From NCBI RefSeq assembly GCF_000732195.1, contig NZ_JNNU01000012.1:1-64000 (forward strand): a stretch of 64,000 nt of DNA. The letters run 5' to 3'. The translations under genes were made by a program, and so were the position numbers. Position 1 is the stretch's first letter. Every line of letters starts with the position of its first letter. The notes beneath the pieces are model-generated. The model was not told the origin of the DNA. It saw nothing but the letters and a program-made list of their open reading frames with translations, and did not search any database. Source of the stretch: Neorhizobium vignae. Lineage in GTDB: Bacteria > Pseudomonadota > Alphaproteobacteria > Rhizobiales > Rhizobiaceae. Shown piece after piece: positions 26,177-35,159 of this stretch.

Positions 26177-27661
26177 ATGAACCAATACGACCTCATCGTC
26201 GTCGGCAGCGGACCGGCCGGTCGCCGCGCAGCCATCCAGGCAGCAAAACTCGACAAGAAGGTTCTGGTCGTCGAACAGGGCAAGAGGGTCGGGGGCGTTT
26301 CGGTCCACACGGGCACGATCCCGTCGAAGACGCTGCGCGAAACCGCGCTCAACCTGTCGGGCTGGCGCGAACGCGGCTTCTACGGCAAGGCCTACCGCGT
26401 CAAGCAGGAAATCAGCGCCGAAGATCTGCGCCGCCGCCTGCTGATCACCCTCGACCACGAAGTCGAAGTGCTGGAACATCAGTTCGCCCGCAACCGCGTC
26501 CAGAGCATCCGCGGCAAGGCGACTTTCGTCACGCCCGACACGATGGCAATCGCCAAGGACGACGGCGACGTCATGCACGTCATGGGCAAGTCGATCCTGC
26601 TCGCGGTCGGCACCAAGCCCTTCCGCCCAGACTATATGCCCTTCGATGGCAAGACGGTTCTCGACAGCGACGAATTGCTCGAAATCGAGCAGCTCCCCCG
26701 TTCCATGGTCGTGATCGGCGCCGGCGTCATCGGCATCGAATACGCGACGATCTTCAGCGCGCTGGATGCGGCCGTGACCGTCATCGACCCGAAGCCGACC
26801 ATGCTCGATTTCATCGACAAGGAGATCGTCGAGGACTTCACCTATCAGCTGCGCGACCGCAACATGAAGCTGCTGCTCGGGCAGAAGGCGGACAAGGTGG
26901 AACGACTGCCGGACGGCAAGGTCATGGTGCACGTGGACAGCGGCCGCCAGATCGTTACCGACATGGTGCTGTTCGCCGCCGGCCGCATGGGCGCCACCGA
27001 TACGCTGAACCTCGCCGCAGCCGGCCTCGAGGCCGACAGCCGCGGCCGCCTCAAGGTCAATCCGGAAACCTTCGAAACCTCCGTTCCCAACATCTATGCC
27101 GCTGGCGATGTCGTCGGGTTTCCGAGCCTTGCCTCAACCTCGATGGAGCAGGGTCGCGTCGCGGCGCGCGTCGCCGTCGGCGCGATTGCCAAGGAACCGC
27201 AGAAATATTTCCCCTATGGCATCTATGCCGTGCCGGAAATTTCCACCTGCGGCCTCACCGAGGAGGAAATGAAGGAGCGCGGCATTCCCTATGAATGCGG
27301 CATCGCCCGCTTCCGCGAGACCTCGCGCGGCCACATCATGGGCCTCGATACCGGCCTTCTGAAGCTGATCTTCTCGCTGAAGACCCGCCGCCTGCTCGGC
27401 GTCCACATCGTCGGCGAAGGTGCGACAGAACTTGTCCACATCGGCCAGGCGGTGCTGAACCTCAAGGGCACGGTCGAATATTTCGTCGAGAACACCTTCA
27501 ACTACCCGACGCTCGCCGAAGCCTACAAGATCGCCGGCCTCGACGCCTGGAACCGCATGGGCGAAGCCCCGAAGGAAGCGGTGACTCCACAATTGGAGAC
27601 CGTGGCGACGGTCAAGGCCGAGACCGCGACAGCAGAGAAGAAAAAAGCCGCCTCCAAGTGA
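26177..27661 (+). CDS. sthA: Soluble pyridine nucleotide transhydrogenase (Si-specific)
   Basis: 494 residues of the flavoprotein disulfide reductase fold: FAD-binding VVGSGPAGRRAAIQAAKL, NAD(P)-binding VVIGAGVIGIEYATIFSALD, FAD site IYAAGDVVGFPSLASTSMEQ and dimerisation domain. The redox-active Cys pair of lipoamide dehydrogenase is absent (GKRVGGVSVHTGTIPSKTLR), which is the hallmark of SthA. It equilibrates NADPH and NAD+. The C-terminus carries an extra Ala/Lys-rich tail (TATAEKKKAASK). It diverges from the GntR gene across 217 bases. Confidence 0.93.
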   Translation: MNQYDLIVVGSGPAGRRAAIQAAKLDKKVLVVEQGKRVGGVSVHTGTIPSKTLRETALNLSGWRERGFYGKAYRVKQEISAEDLRRRLLITLDHEVEVLEHQFARNRVQSIRGKATFVTPDTMAIAKDDGDVMHVMGKSILLAVGTKPFRPDYMPFDGKTVLDSDELLEIEQLPRSMVVIGAGVIGIEYATIFSALDAAVTVIDPKPTMLDFIDKEIVEDFTYQLRDRNMKLLLGQKADKVERLPDGKVMVHVDSGRQIVTDMVLFAAGRMGATDTLNLAAAGLEADSRGRLKVNPETFETSVPNIYAAGDVVGFPSLASTSMEQGRVAARVAVGAIAKEPQKYFPYGIYAVPEISTCGLTEEEMKERGIPYECGIARFRETSRGHIMGLDTGLLKLIFSLKTRRLLGVHIVGEGATELVHIGQAVLNLKGTVEYFVENTFNYPTLAEAYKIAGLDAWNRMGEAPKEAVTPQLETVATVKAETATAEKKKAASK

Positions 27662-27671
27662 GGCGGCTCCT
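27647..27671 (+). terminator. Hairpin overlapping the sthA stop
   Basis: Stem GCCGCCTC / GAGGCGGC spanning the stop codon, followed by TCCTCTCG and preceded by an A-run. It is weak as a rightward terminator. The A-run on its left could make it a second terminator for leftward rpsD transcription. Confidence 0.45.
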
Positions 27672-27711
27672 CTCGTGACCAGATGCCTCAGATAGGCGAC
27701 CAGCCGAAAAC

Positions 27712-27743
27712 AAAAAAGCCGCCTCGAAAGGCGGCTTTTCTTT
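27712..27743. terminator. Bidirectional terminator between sthA and rpsD
   Basis: Stem GCCGCCT / AGGCGGC with loop CGAA, flanked by AAAAAA on the left and TTTTCTTTT on the right, so it works in both directions for the two convergent genes. Confidence 0.9.
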
Positions 27744-27775
27744 TGTGTCGCAGAACCGCCCCGAAGGGCAATTCA

Positions 27776-28393
27776 TCAACGCGAGTAGAATTCGACGACC
27801 AGCTGCGGTTCCATGATGACGGCGTAAGGAACGTCGCTCAGGCCCGGAACGCGGGCGAAGGTGGCAACCATCTTGTTATGGTCAACTTCGATATAGTCCG
27901 GAACGTCGCGTTCAGCGAGCGAAACGGCTTCGAGAACCGTGACGAGCTGCTTCGACTTCTGACGGACTTCGATGACGTCGCCGGCCTTGCAACGGTAGGA
28001 ACCGATGTTGACGCGAACGCCGTTGACGGTGACGTGGCCATGGTTGACGAACTGGCGGGCAGCAAAGACCGTCGGAACGAACTTGGCGCGGTAGACGATC
28101 GCGTCGAGGCGCGATTCGAGCAGGCCGATCAGGTTCTCCGAAGTGTCGCCCTTGCGGCGGTTGGCTTCGTCATAGATGGAGCGGAACTGCTTTTCGCGCA
28201 GGTCGCCGTAATAGCCCTTGAGCTTCTGCTTGGCGCGCAGCTGCACGCCGAAGTCGGAAAGCTTGCCCTTGCGGCGCTGGCCGTGCTGGCCGGGGCCGTA
28301 TTCGCGGCGGTTCACCGGGGACTTCGGACGACCCCAGATGTTTTCGCCCATGCGGCGGTCGATCTTGTATTTGGACGATTCGCGCTTGCTCAT
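27776..28393 (-). CDS. rpsD: 30S ribosomal protein S4
   Basis: 205 residues from ATG 28393 ([20 protein letters not shown]), the standard length. Contains the S4 N-terminal domain ([20 protein letters not shown]) and the S4 RNA-binding fold ([40 protein letters not shown]). It nucleates 30S assembly. It stands as a single gene with a strong promoter and a leader of about 165 bases, not in the alpha operon as in E. coli. Confidence 0.98.
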   Translation of the reverse strand: MSKRESSKYKIDRRMGENIWGRPKSPVNRREYGPGQHGQRRKGKLSDFGVQLRAKQKLKGYYGDLREKQFRSIYDEANRRKGDTSENLIGLLESRLDAIVYRAKFVPTVFAARQFVNHGHVTVNGVRVNIGSYRCKAGDVIEVRQKSKQLVTVLEAVSLAERDVPDYIEVDHNKMVATFARVPGLSDVPYAVIMEPQLVVEFYSR

Positions 28394-28460
28394 CGTATTT
28401 CCTTTCAACAGGTTACACCGGCCTGTTGCCAAGCCGGATCAAGGAAACACGCCCTCCTCT

Positions 28461-28554
28461 GAGCCCTGATTTAAGGGCTCTGACAGGTCTCTCACGAAAG
28501 CGTCCGGAGAAAACCACGGGACATGTCAGTGAAACACCGGGTCTTTCGGCCCGG
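28461..28554 (-). promoter_or_regulatory. Structured 5' leader of rpsD
   Basis: Two hairpins lie between the predicted start of transcription and the rpsD start codon: GAGCCCT / AGGGCTC at 28461-28480 and CCGGG / CCCGG at 28537-28554. S4 is an autoregulator in many bacteria, so a regulatory leader is plausible, but no known motif is recognised. Confidence 0.4.
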
Positions 28555-28565
28555 CGTTGGCGCGG

Positions 28566-28594
28566 TGTTTAGGCGGATGTCACAGGAATGTCAA
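28566..28594 (-). promoter_or_regulatory. Strong sigma-70 promoter for rpsD
   Basis: Reading leftward, TTGACA (28594-28589) and TAAACA (28571-28566) are separated by 17 bases. Transcription would start near 28559. Confidence 0.75.
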
Positions 28595-28690
28595 CTGCAC
28601 CGGTCTCTTAACCTTTCGGCAAGGCTGTCCGCAGGCTTTTTTGACGCGGCAAGGCGTTGGCACCATCTTAAGGAAAGGAGGTGTTGTGTC

Positions 28691-28936
28691 ATGAACTCGA
28701 AACTCTGGAGCAGCCCGATCAGGATCGAAAATCCGGAAACCGGCATGGTCCGCACCGTCAAGACGGTACGCGACGCGAAAACCGTCCTCGACCGCTTCTG
28801 GCCGGCTTATCACGGCAGCCAGCATCATCTCGCGGAACAGGTCTGCGACGAGGCGTTGAAGGGGAAATCGAAGCCTTCGGAGGCGCGGCGCGCCTTTATC
28901 GCCGCAGCGGTGGAAGCGCACTTTCACATCCACTGA
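28691..28936 (+). CDS. DUF982 family small protein
   Basis: 81 residues from ATG 28691; AAAGGAGG stands about 9 bases upstream, which settles the start. The sequence (VKTVRDAKTVLDRFWPAYHG and ARRAFIAAAVEAHFHI) is typical of DUF982, a small helical family abundant in Rhizobiaceae, often in multiple copies. Function unknown. It converges with the HerA-like ATPase gene (3-base gap). Confidence 0.88.
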   Translation: MNSKLWSSPIRIENPETGMVRTVKTVRDAKTVLDRFWPAYHGSQHHLAEQVCDEALKGKSKPSEARRAFIAAAVEAHFHIH

Positions 28937-28939
28937 CGG

Positions 28940-30454
28940 CTATTCGGCAGCGAGCCTCTCCTCGCCCACATCCGGTGCGTCGGCACTACCCGGCGCGGTT
29001 TCTGCCTGCAGGTCAGGGAAGGCAACGATGCGCTTGCCCGAAAAGTCCGCATGCACGACGATCAGGCCCTGTTCCTCGAAATAACCGAGCAGGCGGCGGG
29101 CGCGGCGCGCCGAGTGGGTGCCGTAGGCCCGGGCGATCCGGGCGTCCGAGGGACATGGTTCCCCTGATATCGCCGCCTTCGCCATCAGCAGGAAAACGCC
29201 CTGCAGGTCATCCGAAACGCCAGATGACAGCGACAGCGCCGTCGCCCAGGCCTCGCTTGAAGCGGTTTCCATATCGACGCCCGAGCGGGCGATCGCCGTG
29301 CGGCGGCGGAATTCACCGAGCGACAGCGGCGGTCCGGGCAGGCGCCGCATCCGGGCGCGCACCAGAAAATCCTGATACAGGACAGAATCCGTCCGATAGG
29401 CGGATTGCACGTCATCGAGAATCTCCGACAGCACCGCGGACAGCCGTTCTTCGCGCTCTTCGGCGGACAATTCCGGCTGGGCGACACGCGGCTCCTGCGG
29501 CGCCGGCACGGCGGCGGGTGTCGAGCGCGACAGTTCGGCCAGAATATCGGTCGTCGGCCGCGGCGCCGGCGGGGCGCGGCGGACCATCGGCCGGGTGAAT
29601 TCTTCCGGATCAGGGGTGAAGATCAGGTCCTCGACATCCTGCGGCGCATCCGGCAGCGGCATCAGCTTCGGGCTCGAAGAGCGCGCCGACGTCTCGACCG
29701 TTCCGATGACGATCGGCAGCGGGCGGCGGGACAGAGCCGGACCGAGGGCGACGAAATTGCCGCGCTTCAGGTCACGGAACATTTCCGCCTGGCGGCGATC
29801 CATGCCGAGCAGGTCGGCGGCACGTGCCATGTCGATATCGAGGAAGGTGCGGCCCATCAGGAAGTTCGAGGCTTCCGCGGCGACGTTCTTGGCGAGCTTT
29901 GCCAGCCGCTGGGTGGCGATGACGCCGGCGAGCCCGCGCTTTCGACCGCGACACATCAGGTTGGTCATCGCGCCGAGCGAGAGCTTCCTGGCATCTTCCG
30001 ATACATCGCCGCCGACCGACGGCGCGAACATCTGCGCCTCGTCGACGACAACAAGGACCGGATACCAGTATTCGCGGTCGGCATCGAACATGCCGTTCAG
30101 GAAGGCCGCCGCCGCCCGCATCTGTTCTTCGAGATCGAGGCCTTCCAGCGTCAGGACGCAGGAGACGCGATTCTTTCGGATACGGTTGGCGATGCCGGCA
30201 AGCTCGGCCTCGCTGCGCTCACCATCGACCACCACATGGCCGAACTTTTCAGACAAAGTGACGAAATCGCCTTCCGGATCAATCACCACCTGCTGCACCC
30301 AGGGCGCGGACTGTTCCAGCAGGCGGCGCAGGAGATGCGACTTGCCGGAGCCGGAATTTCCCTGGACGAGCAGACGGGTCGCCAGAAGCTCCTCGATATC
30401 GAGCTTGGCCGGAGCGCCCCCGGACACAATTCCCATATCGATGCCGACCTGCAA
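28940..30454 (-). CDS. HerA/VirB4-like P-loop ATPase, DUF87 type
   Basis: 504 residues from a TTG at 30454: GAGGTA lies 6 bases upstream and the protein then starts (M)QVGIDMGIVSGGAPAKLDIE. No ATG start with a comparable site exists upstream. Walker A is VQGNSGSGKSHLLRRLLEQS, Walker B VLVVVDEAQMFAP, then an arginine-rich sensor region (GRKRGLAGVIATQRLAKLAK). The C-terminal half has an Ala/Pro-rich linker and a helical domain. HerA-like ATPases pump or unwind DNA; this lineage is uncharacterised and lacks a NurA partner here. Confidence 0.85.
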   Translation of the reverse strand: MQVGIDMGIVSGGAPAKLDIEELLATRLLVQGNSGSGKSHLLRRLLEQSAPWVQQVVIDPEGDFVTLSEKFGHVVVDGERSEAELAGIANRIRKNRVSCVLTLEGLDLEEQMRAAAAFLNGMFDADREYWYPVLVVVDEAQMFAPSVGGDVSEDARKLSLGAMTNLMCRGRKRGLAGVIATQRLAKLAKNVAAEASNFLMGRTFLDIDMARAADLLGMDRRQAEMFRDLKRGNFVALGPALSRRPLPIVIGTVETSARSSSPKLMPLPDAPQDVEDLIFTPDPEEFTRPMVRRAPPAPRPTTDILAELSRSTPAAVPAPQEPRVAQPELSAEEREERLSAVLSEILDDVQSAYRTDSVLYQDFLVRARMRRLPGPPLSLGEFRRRTAIARSGVDMETASSEAWATALSLSSGVSDDLQGVFLLMAKAAISGEPCPSDARIARAYGTHSARRARRLLGYFEEQGLIVVHADFSGKRIVAFPDLQAETAPGSADAPDVGEERLAAE

Positions 30455-30578
30455 TGCACTTACCTCGTATGCTGTCTCTTCGCGGTGACCGTTGAGGCCG
30501 CGACTCCAGAACTCTAACAGAGATCGGGATTCGTTTCGCCGGGCAAGATCGAAAATGCACAGGCCTTTGCGAAACCGC

Positions 30579-31211
30579 TCAGGACGCCGCGCGACGATAG
30601 AATGCCAGCGAGCCGGCCAGCGCCAGAAGCGCCCCGCCGCAGAGCCTGTCGAGCCAGAGCGCACCCTTCTTCTTGAGCAGATGCACGGCCCGCGAGCCGA
30701 GCAGCGCATAGGCGAACATGACGACGAAATCGATCAGCGCGAAGACGAGCGTCAGGACCGCATATTGCGGAAACTGCGGCGCGTCCGGCGCGATGAACTG
30801 CGGCAGGAAAGCCGAGAAGAACAGGTATCCCTTGGGATTGGTCACCGCGACGAGGAAGCTCTTCAGGAAGATTGACGTAGCGGAACCCGAACCGGCCGCA
30901 GCATCGCCTGCCGTTACGTCAAGCGAGCCTTTCGAACGCAGAAGCATGAACCCGAGACACGCGAGATAACCGGCACCCAGCCATTTGACGACCGAGAACC
31001 AGAATTCGGAGGCCGCCAGCAGCGCGCCGAGGCCGAGCGCCACCGCGCCGATCAGCACGAAGTCGGAGATCATCGCGCCGGCCATGCCCGGCAGCGCGCG
31101 ACGCAGGCCGTAACGCGAGCCGTTGGTAAGCGCCAGGAGAACGGTCGGCCCGGGTGTGGCGATGCCGATCAACGCGACGATCGCAAAGGCAAGCAGGGTA
31201 ACGTCACTCAT
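30579..31211 (-). CDS. LysE/RhtB-family amino-acid exporter (first copy)
   Basis: 210 residues from ATG 31211 (MSDVTLLAFAIVALIGIATP). The family signature GIATPGPTVLLALTNGSRYG and six hydrophobic segments are present, with NPKGYLFFSAFLPQFIAPDA near the middle. It exports an amino acid or derivative across the inner membrane. It neighbours a second, diverged LysE gene at 31617. Confidence 0.9.
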   Translation of the reverse strand: MSDVTLLAFAIVALIGIATPGPTVLLALTNGSRYGLRRALPGMAGAMISDFVLIGAVALGLGALLAASEFWFSVVKWLGAGYLACLGFMLLRSKGSLDVTAGDAAAGSGSATSIFLKSFLVAVTNPKGYLFFSAFLPQFIAPDAPQFPQYAVLTLVFALIDFVVMFAYALLGSRAVHLLKKKGALWLDRLCGGALLALAGSLAFYRRAAS

Positions 31212-31221
31212 CGCTCTTCTC

Positions 31222-31593
31222 CTACCAGAGGTGCCGGCCGTCGATGACCGTATGCGGCCAGTCCTCGGCATCGAAATCGTCGAACAGCCGGGCATTCACG
31301 GCGATACGCCGGGTCTTGCCATCCCAGGTGCCATCCTGCTGGAAATCCGGGCTGTCGCTATAGGTGGTGCAGCCGCATGTGCCGCAGAAATGATGCGCCA
31401 CCGTCTTGGTGTTCCAGCGATAAACTCTGTCGCTCGCGGCATCGGCGGTGACCCTTACCTGCTTCGGCTCGTAGTAGGCATGCAGTGCCCCGCGCCTGGA
31501 GCAGAAGGTGCAGGTGCAGCGGGTGAGTGCCTGCGGCAGTTCCCCCTTGATCTCGAAAACGGTCTCGCCGCAATGGCAACGCCCGGTGATCAT
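31222..31593 (-). CDS. GFA family protein (glutathione-dependent formaldehyde-activating-like, CENP-V domain)
   Basis: 123 residues from ATG 31593 with GGGGAGGAAGAG upstream. Zinc-binding cysteines follow the GFA pattern: GRCHCGETVFEI, RCTCTFCSRRGA and HHFCGTCGCTTY. Despite the family name, true formaldehyde activation is documented for few members. It lies between two LysE exporters on the same strand. Confidence 0.9.
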   Translation of the reverse strand: MITGRCHCGETVFEIKGELPQALTRCTCTFCSRRGALHAYYEPKQVRVTADAASDRVYRWNTKTVAHHFCGTCGCTTYSDSPDFQQDGTWDGKTRRIAVNARLFDDFDAEDWPHTVIDGRHLW

Positions 31594-31616
31594 CAGCTCT
31601 TCCTCCCCGATGACGC

Positions 31617-32255
31617 TCAGGCCGCCGCGCGCTTGAAGCCCACAGACAGCAGCCCGGCGCCGATCATCAGCGAACCGCCCGTGCGGTTGACGATCCGCTG
31701 CACCTTCGGCTTGCGGATCGTGTTGCGCGCCATCGAGGCAAGCACACCATAGAGTGTGGCGTTCAGGGTTGCGAGCACCAGGAAAGTGACTTCGAAGACG
31801 GCCATCTGGAAGAACAGCGGCTGGCTGAGGTCGAGGAACTGCGGCAGGAAGGCCACGAAGAAGACGATGCTCTTCGGGTTCAGCGCCGTCACGACATAGG
31901 TGTGCAGAAAAATCTTGAGCGGTTTCACCGAAGCCACCTCCGCCTCGCTCACCTCGGCCGCCCGTTCCGAAACAGGCGCGCGCCACAGCTTGATGCCGAG
32001 ATAGATCAGGTAGGCGGCACCCACCCATTTCAGCACGGTAAAGAGCGCTGCGGAGGTCGCAAGTAGCGCGCCGAGACCGAGCATGGAGGCGGTCATCGCG
32101 GTAAAATCGCCGAGCGCCACACCGGCGACCGTGGCGGATGCCACCTTGCGGCCGTGGCTCAGCGCATAGGAAATAACGAGCAGGATCGTCGGCCCCGGAA
32201 TGGCCAGGAGAACCGACGAGGCGGCAACGAAAGCGAGCCAGTGTTCAAGCGACAT
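31617..32255 (-). CDS. LysE/RhtB-family amino-acid exporter (second copy)
   Basis: 212 residues, six membrane segments, signature VLLAIPGPTILLVISYALSH and NPKSIVFFVAFLPQFLDLSQ. Similar in organisation to the exporter at 30579-31211 but clearly diverged, so the pair are old paralogues and not a recent duplication. Confidence 0.9.
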   Translation of the reverse strand: MSLEHWLAFVAASSVLLAIPGPTILLVISYALSHGRKVASATVAGVALGDFTAMTASMLGLGALLATSAALFTVLKWVGAAYLIYLGIKLWRAPVSERAAEVSEAEVASVKPLKIFLHTYVVTALNPKSIVFFVAFLPQFLDLSQPLFFQMAVFEVTFLVLATLNATLYGVLASMARNTIRKPKVQRIVNRTGGSLMIGAGLLSVGFKRAAA

Positions 32256-32323
32256 GCGAATGTTCCTCCAGAGAATGAGGGGAGCAAGCCATCGAATTTT
32301 TCAGTTTGCAAGCGGTGTTTTAT

Positions 32324-32791
32324 TCAGTCCCCGCGCACCCACCGATAGAGAACGTCCGGCTCCTTCTCTTCATTGCCAGTGCCATCGGTCTCCTCGACCG
32401 CGATGAAACCACGCGTCTCGTAGAAACGGCGGGCGGCGGCATTGCGCTGGAAGGTCCAGAGAAAAAGCTGAGGATGGGCACCTTTGGCGATGTCCAGCAG
32501 CCGGGAACCGATCCCCTGCCCTTGCACGCCCGGCAGGATATAGAACTGGTCGATCCAGTCCTCGCGGAACGCGATAACGCCGAGCAAGTCGCCGTCCCTT
32601 TCGGCGCCCCAGATATCGCAAGTCGTAAAGAGATGCCCTCTCCAGTATGCGCCATCCTCTTCCGGTGTGTGGAACTGAGCCAGCCAGGGCAGCCGCTCGT
32701 CGAAGGATACACGGTGGACGCTCGCGGCGGCCGCCATATCGTCACGGCGAAGTTTGCGGATGACGGCCGTCATTCTTTCAGCTCCAGCCAT
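32324..32791 (-). CDS. GNAT-family N-acetyltransferase
   Basis: 155 residues from ATG 32791, with GGAGG close upstream; ATG 32773 is an alternative. The GNAT acetyl-CoA motif A is FYILPGVQGQGIGSRLLDIA, followed by motif B (LWTFQRNAAARRFYETRGFI). The substrate is unknown. Confidence 0.9.
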   Translation of the reverse strand: MAGAERMTAVIRKLRRDDMAAAASVHRVSFDERLPWLAQFHTPEEDGAYWRGHLFTTCDIWGAERDGDLLGVIAFREDWIDQFYILPGVQGQGIGSRLLDIAKGAHPQLFLWTFQRNAAARRFYETRGFIAVEETDGTGNEEKEPDVLYRWVRGD

Positions 32792-32848
32792 AGAGACCTC
32801 CACGTGAGGCCCCGGCGGCAAGCCCGCCGGAGACCCATCCTACTCCTT

Positions 32849-33085
32849 TCACAGCCGGACATCCCAAGGGCTGAACCGGACATTTCGGCGGTCGTCCTCA
32901 AGTTCGGGGAAACCGATATCGCGGCGCATCCGATTGGAGAGATCAGAGACTTGGTTCCGTTCTTGACGACCTCTCCAGGCTGTCAGGAGCAGTGCACCGG
33001 CAGTCTTCCAGACGCCATGTTCGCGGCAGAGTTCATGAACCGCAGCCGAAAGGGTATCAGCAACTATAAATTGTGATTCACGCAT
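32849..33085 (-). CDS. Small protein with C-terminal DUF1127-like motif
   Basis: 78 residues. The core TAWRGRQERNQVSDLSNRMR then RDIGFPELEDDRR matches the arginine-rich DUF1127 (YjiS-like) pattern (helix, then L-x-D-IG). DUF1127 proteins are short, basic, and in Rhodobacter and Agrobacterium have been linked to RNA turnover and stress or phosphate responses. This one has a longer N-terminal extension than the two at 45.9-46.4 kb. Confidence 0.75.
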   Translation of the reverse strand: MRESQFIVADTLSAAVHELCREHGVWKTAGALLLTAWRGRQERNQVSDLSNRMRRDIGFPELEDDRRNVRFSPWDVRL

Positions 33086-33231
33086 GATTTTCCGTCCCGG
33101 CGCATGTCGCGACCAGGTCCTCTGAGATGAAGAAAGACGTGCGGATGCGGACGAGGAAACGCGGTAAATCGCTTCGTCAGCCGGTCACGTCAGATCAATG
33201 GGAAAAGTGCCAAAACGGCGGAAATCCGGAC

Positions 33232-33336
33232 TTACACAGTCTGGAAGCACATGCCGGCCGGCATCGATGTACGAGACACCGAGGCCACAACAGCCGTTCC
33301 GCCAGAAAGGCGCATAAACATGGTAATCGACTTCAT
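33232..33336 (-). CDS. Possible 34-residue small protein upstream of the DUF1127 gene
   Basis: ATG 33336 is preceded by AGGAGG with 6-base spacing, one of the best ribosome binding sites in the window. The frame encodes MKSITMFMRLSGGTAVVASV followed by 14 more residues ending MCFQTV. It follows a predicted promoter and precedes the DUF1127 gene on the same strand by 146 bases. It could be a leader peptide or a small membrane-associated protein. Too short for a family call. Confidence 0.5.
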   Translation of the reverse strand: MKSITMFMRLSGGTAVVASVSRTSMPAGMCFQTV

Positions 33337-33372
33337 TTCACGCCTCCTGTGTTCGATTTGCGGAATAGATAA

Positions 33373-33400
33373 ATGATACACGAGATCGCCCGATGAGCAA
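33373..33400 (-). promoter_or_regulatory. Predicted promoter for the small-ORF/DUF1127 unit
   Basis: Reading leftward, TTGCTC (33400-33395) and TATCAT (33378-33373) are spaced by 16 bases. The start of transcription would be near 33366, 30 bases before the small ORF. Confidence 0.5.
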
Positions 33401-33468
33401 GCACACAATCGCGAATTGCATTCATCACAGAAAAAACGTGGCAAATAAGCCACACTGCTCGATGGCGC

Positions 33469-34266
33469 TCACGCCCTCAGACCGAAACCCTGCATCAGAC
33501 GGCGGGTGGCGAAGTCGGGATTGCCGGAGGTGAAGACGGCAAAGTCGTAATCGTCGGGGTGCTCGGCGCCCTCGACCAGCGGCACTTTTCGACGCGCCTG
33601 CCGTGCGATCGCCTCGGCGGGGTCGAGCCAGTCGACCGGCCAGGGGGCAAGCCTGCGGAAGACGTTTGCCATGAACGGATAATGGGTGCAGGCGAGCACA
33701 ACGATATCGGTTTTCCTGTCGTCCTTATCGACGAAACAGGGGGCGATCTCGGCCAGAACAGCCTCGTCGGAAATCGTCTCGCCGCGGATATAGGCTTCCG
33801 CCATGCGGGCCAGGTTCTGCGAACCAACGAGGCGCACATGACACTGGGTGGCGAAGGATTGGATGAGGTCGCGGGTATAAGCGCGCTTGACGGTGCCCGG
33901 CGTCGCGAGAACGGAGACAAGACCGGAACGGGTGCGTTCCGCCGCCGGTTTGATCGCCGGTACGGTGCCGACAAAGGTCGTCCTGGGGAAAGTCTCGCGC
34001 AGGTCGGCGCCGACCAGCGTGAAGGCGGTATTGCAGGAGATGACGCAGATTTCCGGATCGTATTCGTCGAGAAGTTTTGCAAAGAGGGTGATGATCCTCT
34101 CCCGCAGGGCCGGTTCCTCCCAGTCGCCATAGGGAAAACCGGCATCGTCGGCCACATAGATGAAGCCGCGTTCCGGGATCAGCACGCGCGCCTCGCGCAG
34201 CACCGTCAGCCCGCCAATGCCCGAATCGAACATCAGCACGGGTTTCGATTCATTCGTCTGCGCCAT
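33469..34266 (-). CDS. murI: Glutamate racemase
   Basis: 265 residues. It makes D-glutamate for peptidoglycan. Both catalytic cysteines are visible, in [12 protein letters not shown] and [13 protein letters not shown], together with the N-terminal [12 protein letters not shown] and [12 protein letters not shown]. Its start overlaps the end of the trmJ-like gene by 17 bases, indicating one transcript. Confidence 0.96.
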   Translation of the reverse strand: MAQTNESKPVLMFDSGIGGLTVLREARVLIPERGFIYVADDAGFPYGDWEEPALRERIITLFAKLLDEYDPEICVISCNTAFTLVGADLRETFPRTTFVGTVPAIKPAAERTRSGLVSVLATPGTVKRAYTRDLIQSFATQCHVRLVGSQNLARMAEAYIRGETISDEAVLAEIAPCFVDKDDRKTDIVVLACTHYPFMANVFRRLAPWPVDWLDPAEAIARQARRKVPLVEGAEHPDDYDFAVFTSGNPDFATRRLMQGFGLRA

Positions 34267-35101
34267 TCCCCGTAGTCTCCCCAGATTCCCCTTTGGGCAG
34301 ATCCGCCTTTTCAGGCTTCGGCCCGTCCTTTTTCGACCATCCGCGGGGAAAACGGTCGAGCGAGTTGATGACGCCCCGGAACACGCTGATCTCCTGTTCC
34401 GTAAAACCCCGCCGCGAGATGACGGCTCGGAGGTTGTCGATCATTCTTGGCTTTTTCGCGGGCGGATGGAAATAATTGCGGGCGTCCAACGCCTCTTCCA
34501 GATGCTCGAACAGGCCAATGACCTGTTCCTTGGTGGAAGGACGCTGCTCGATCGGCAGAAAGACCGTCTCGGCAAGATCGTCCATGCCGGATTTCATCCA
34601 TTCATAGGACATCAGCAGCACGGCCTGGGCGATGTTGAGCGAGGCGAAGGCGGGGTTGACCGGAAAGGTGACGATCTCATCGGCGAGCGCCACTTCCTCG
34701 TTGGTGAGGCCCCAGCGTTCGCGGCCGAAGAGAATACCGGTCTTTTCGCCCGACTTGAACTTGGTGCGGAGCGTCTCGGCAGCGGTCACCGGCGAGCGCA
34801 CCGGCTTGAAGCCGTAACGTTCGCGCGCGGTCGTCGCATAAACGAAGTTGAGGTCGGCGATCGCCTCTTCGAGCGTTTCGAACACCTTGGTGCCATCGAT
34901 GACGTGATCGGCCTTGGAGGCGGCGGAGCGGGCCTTTTCGCTTGGCCAGCCGTCGCGCGGGTTGACGAGGCGCAGTTCGGCGAGGCCGAAATTGGCCATG
35001 GCGCGCGCCACCATGCCGATATTCTCGCCGAGCTGCGGCTCGACCAGGATGACCGCCGGTCCTTCGGCTATGAGTTCGCGCTCGCTGTTGGTGCCTGACA
35101 T
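34250..35101 (-). CDS. trmJ: TrmJ-like tRNA/rRNA 2'-O-methyltransferase (SPOUT, TrmH family)
   Basis: 283 residues from ATG 35101; an upstream TTG in frame is less likely. SPOUT motifs: [37 protein letters not shown] motif 2 (seen as [20 protein letters not shown]) and motif 3 [16 protein letters not shown]. TrmJ methylates position 32 of tRNAs; other TrmH-group-1 enzymes act on rRNA, so the target is inferred. The C-terminus is extended by a Lys/Glu-rich tail. Confidence 0.88.
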   Translation of the reverse strand: MSGTNSERELIAEGPAVILVEPQLGENIGMVARAMANFGLAELRLVNPRDGWPSEKARSAASKADHVIDGTKVFETLEEAIADLNFVYATTARERYGFKPVRSPVTAAETLRTKFKSGEKTGILFGRERWGLTNEEVALADEIVTFPVNPAFASLNIAQAVLLMSYEWMKSGMDDLAETVFLPIEQRPSTKEQVIGLFEHLEEALDARNYFHPPAKKPRMIDNLRAVISRRGFTEQEISVFRGVINSLDRFPRGWSKKDGPKPEKADLPKGESGETTGNGADE

Positions 35102-35159
35102 GTCCGTTTCCGTATTCAATCCGGGCCGGAATAGCGGTCCCCAAGATAATCGGCAAGCC

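Noticed and set aside
27647..27743. Two similar GC-rich hairpins possibly forming a CRISPR-like or REP repeat
   Set aside because: The two copies are terminators of convergent genes with flanking A/T runs. There is no spacer array and there are no further copies nearby.
33127..33372. 81-codon rightward frame opposite the small leader ORF
   Set aside because: Arg/His-rich composition, no ribosome binding site, and it covers the promoter and leader of the leftward unit.
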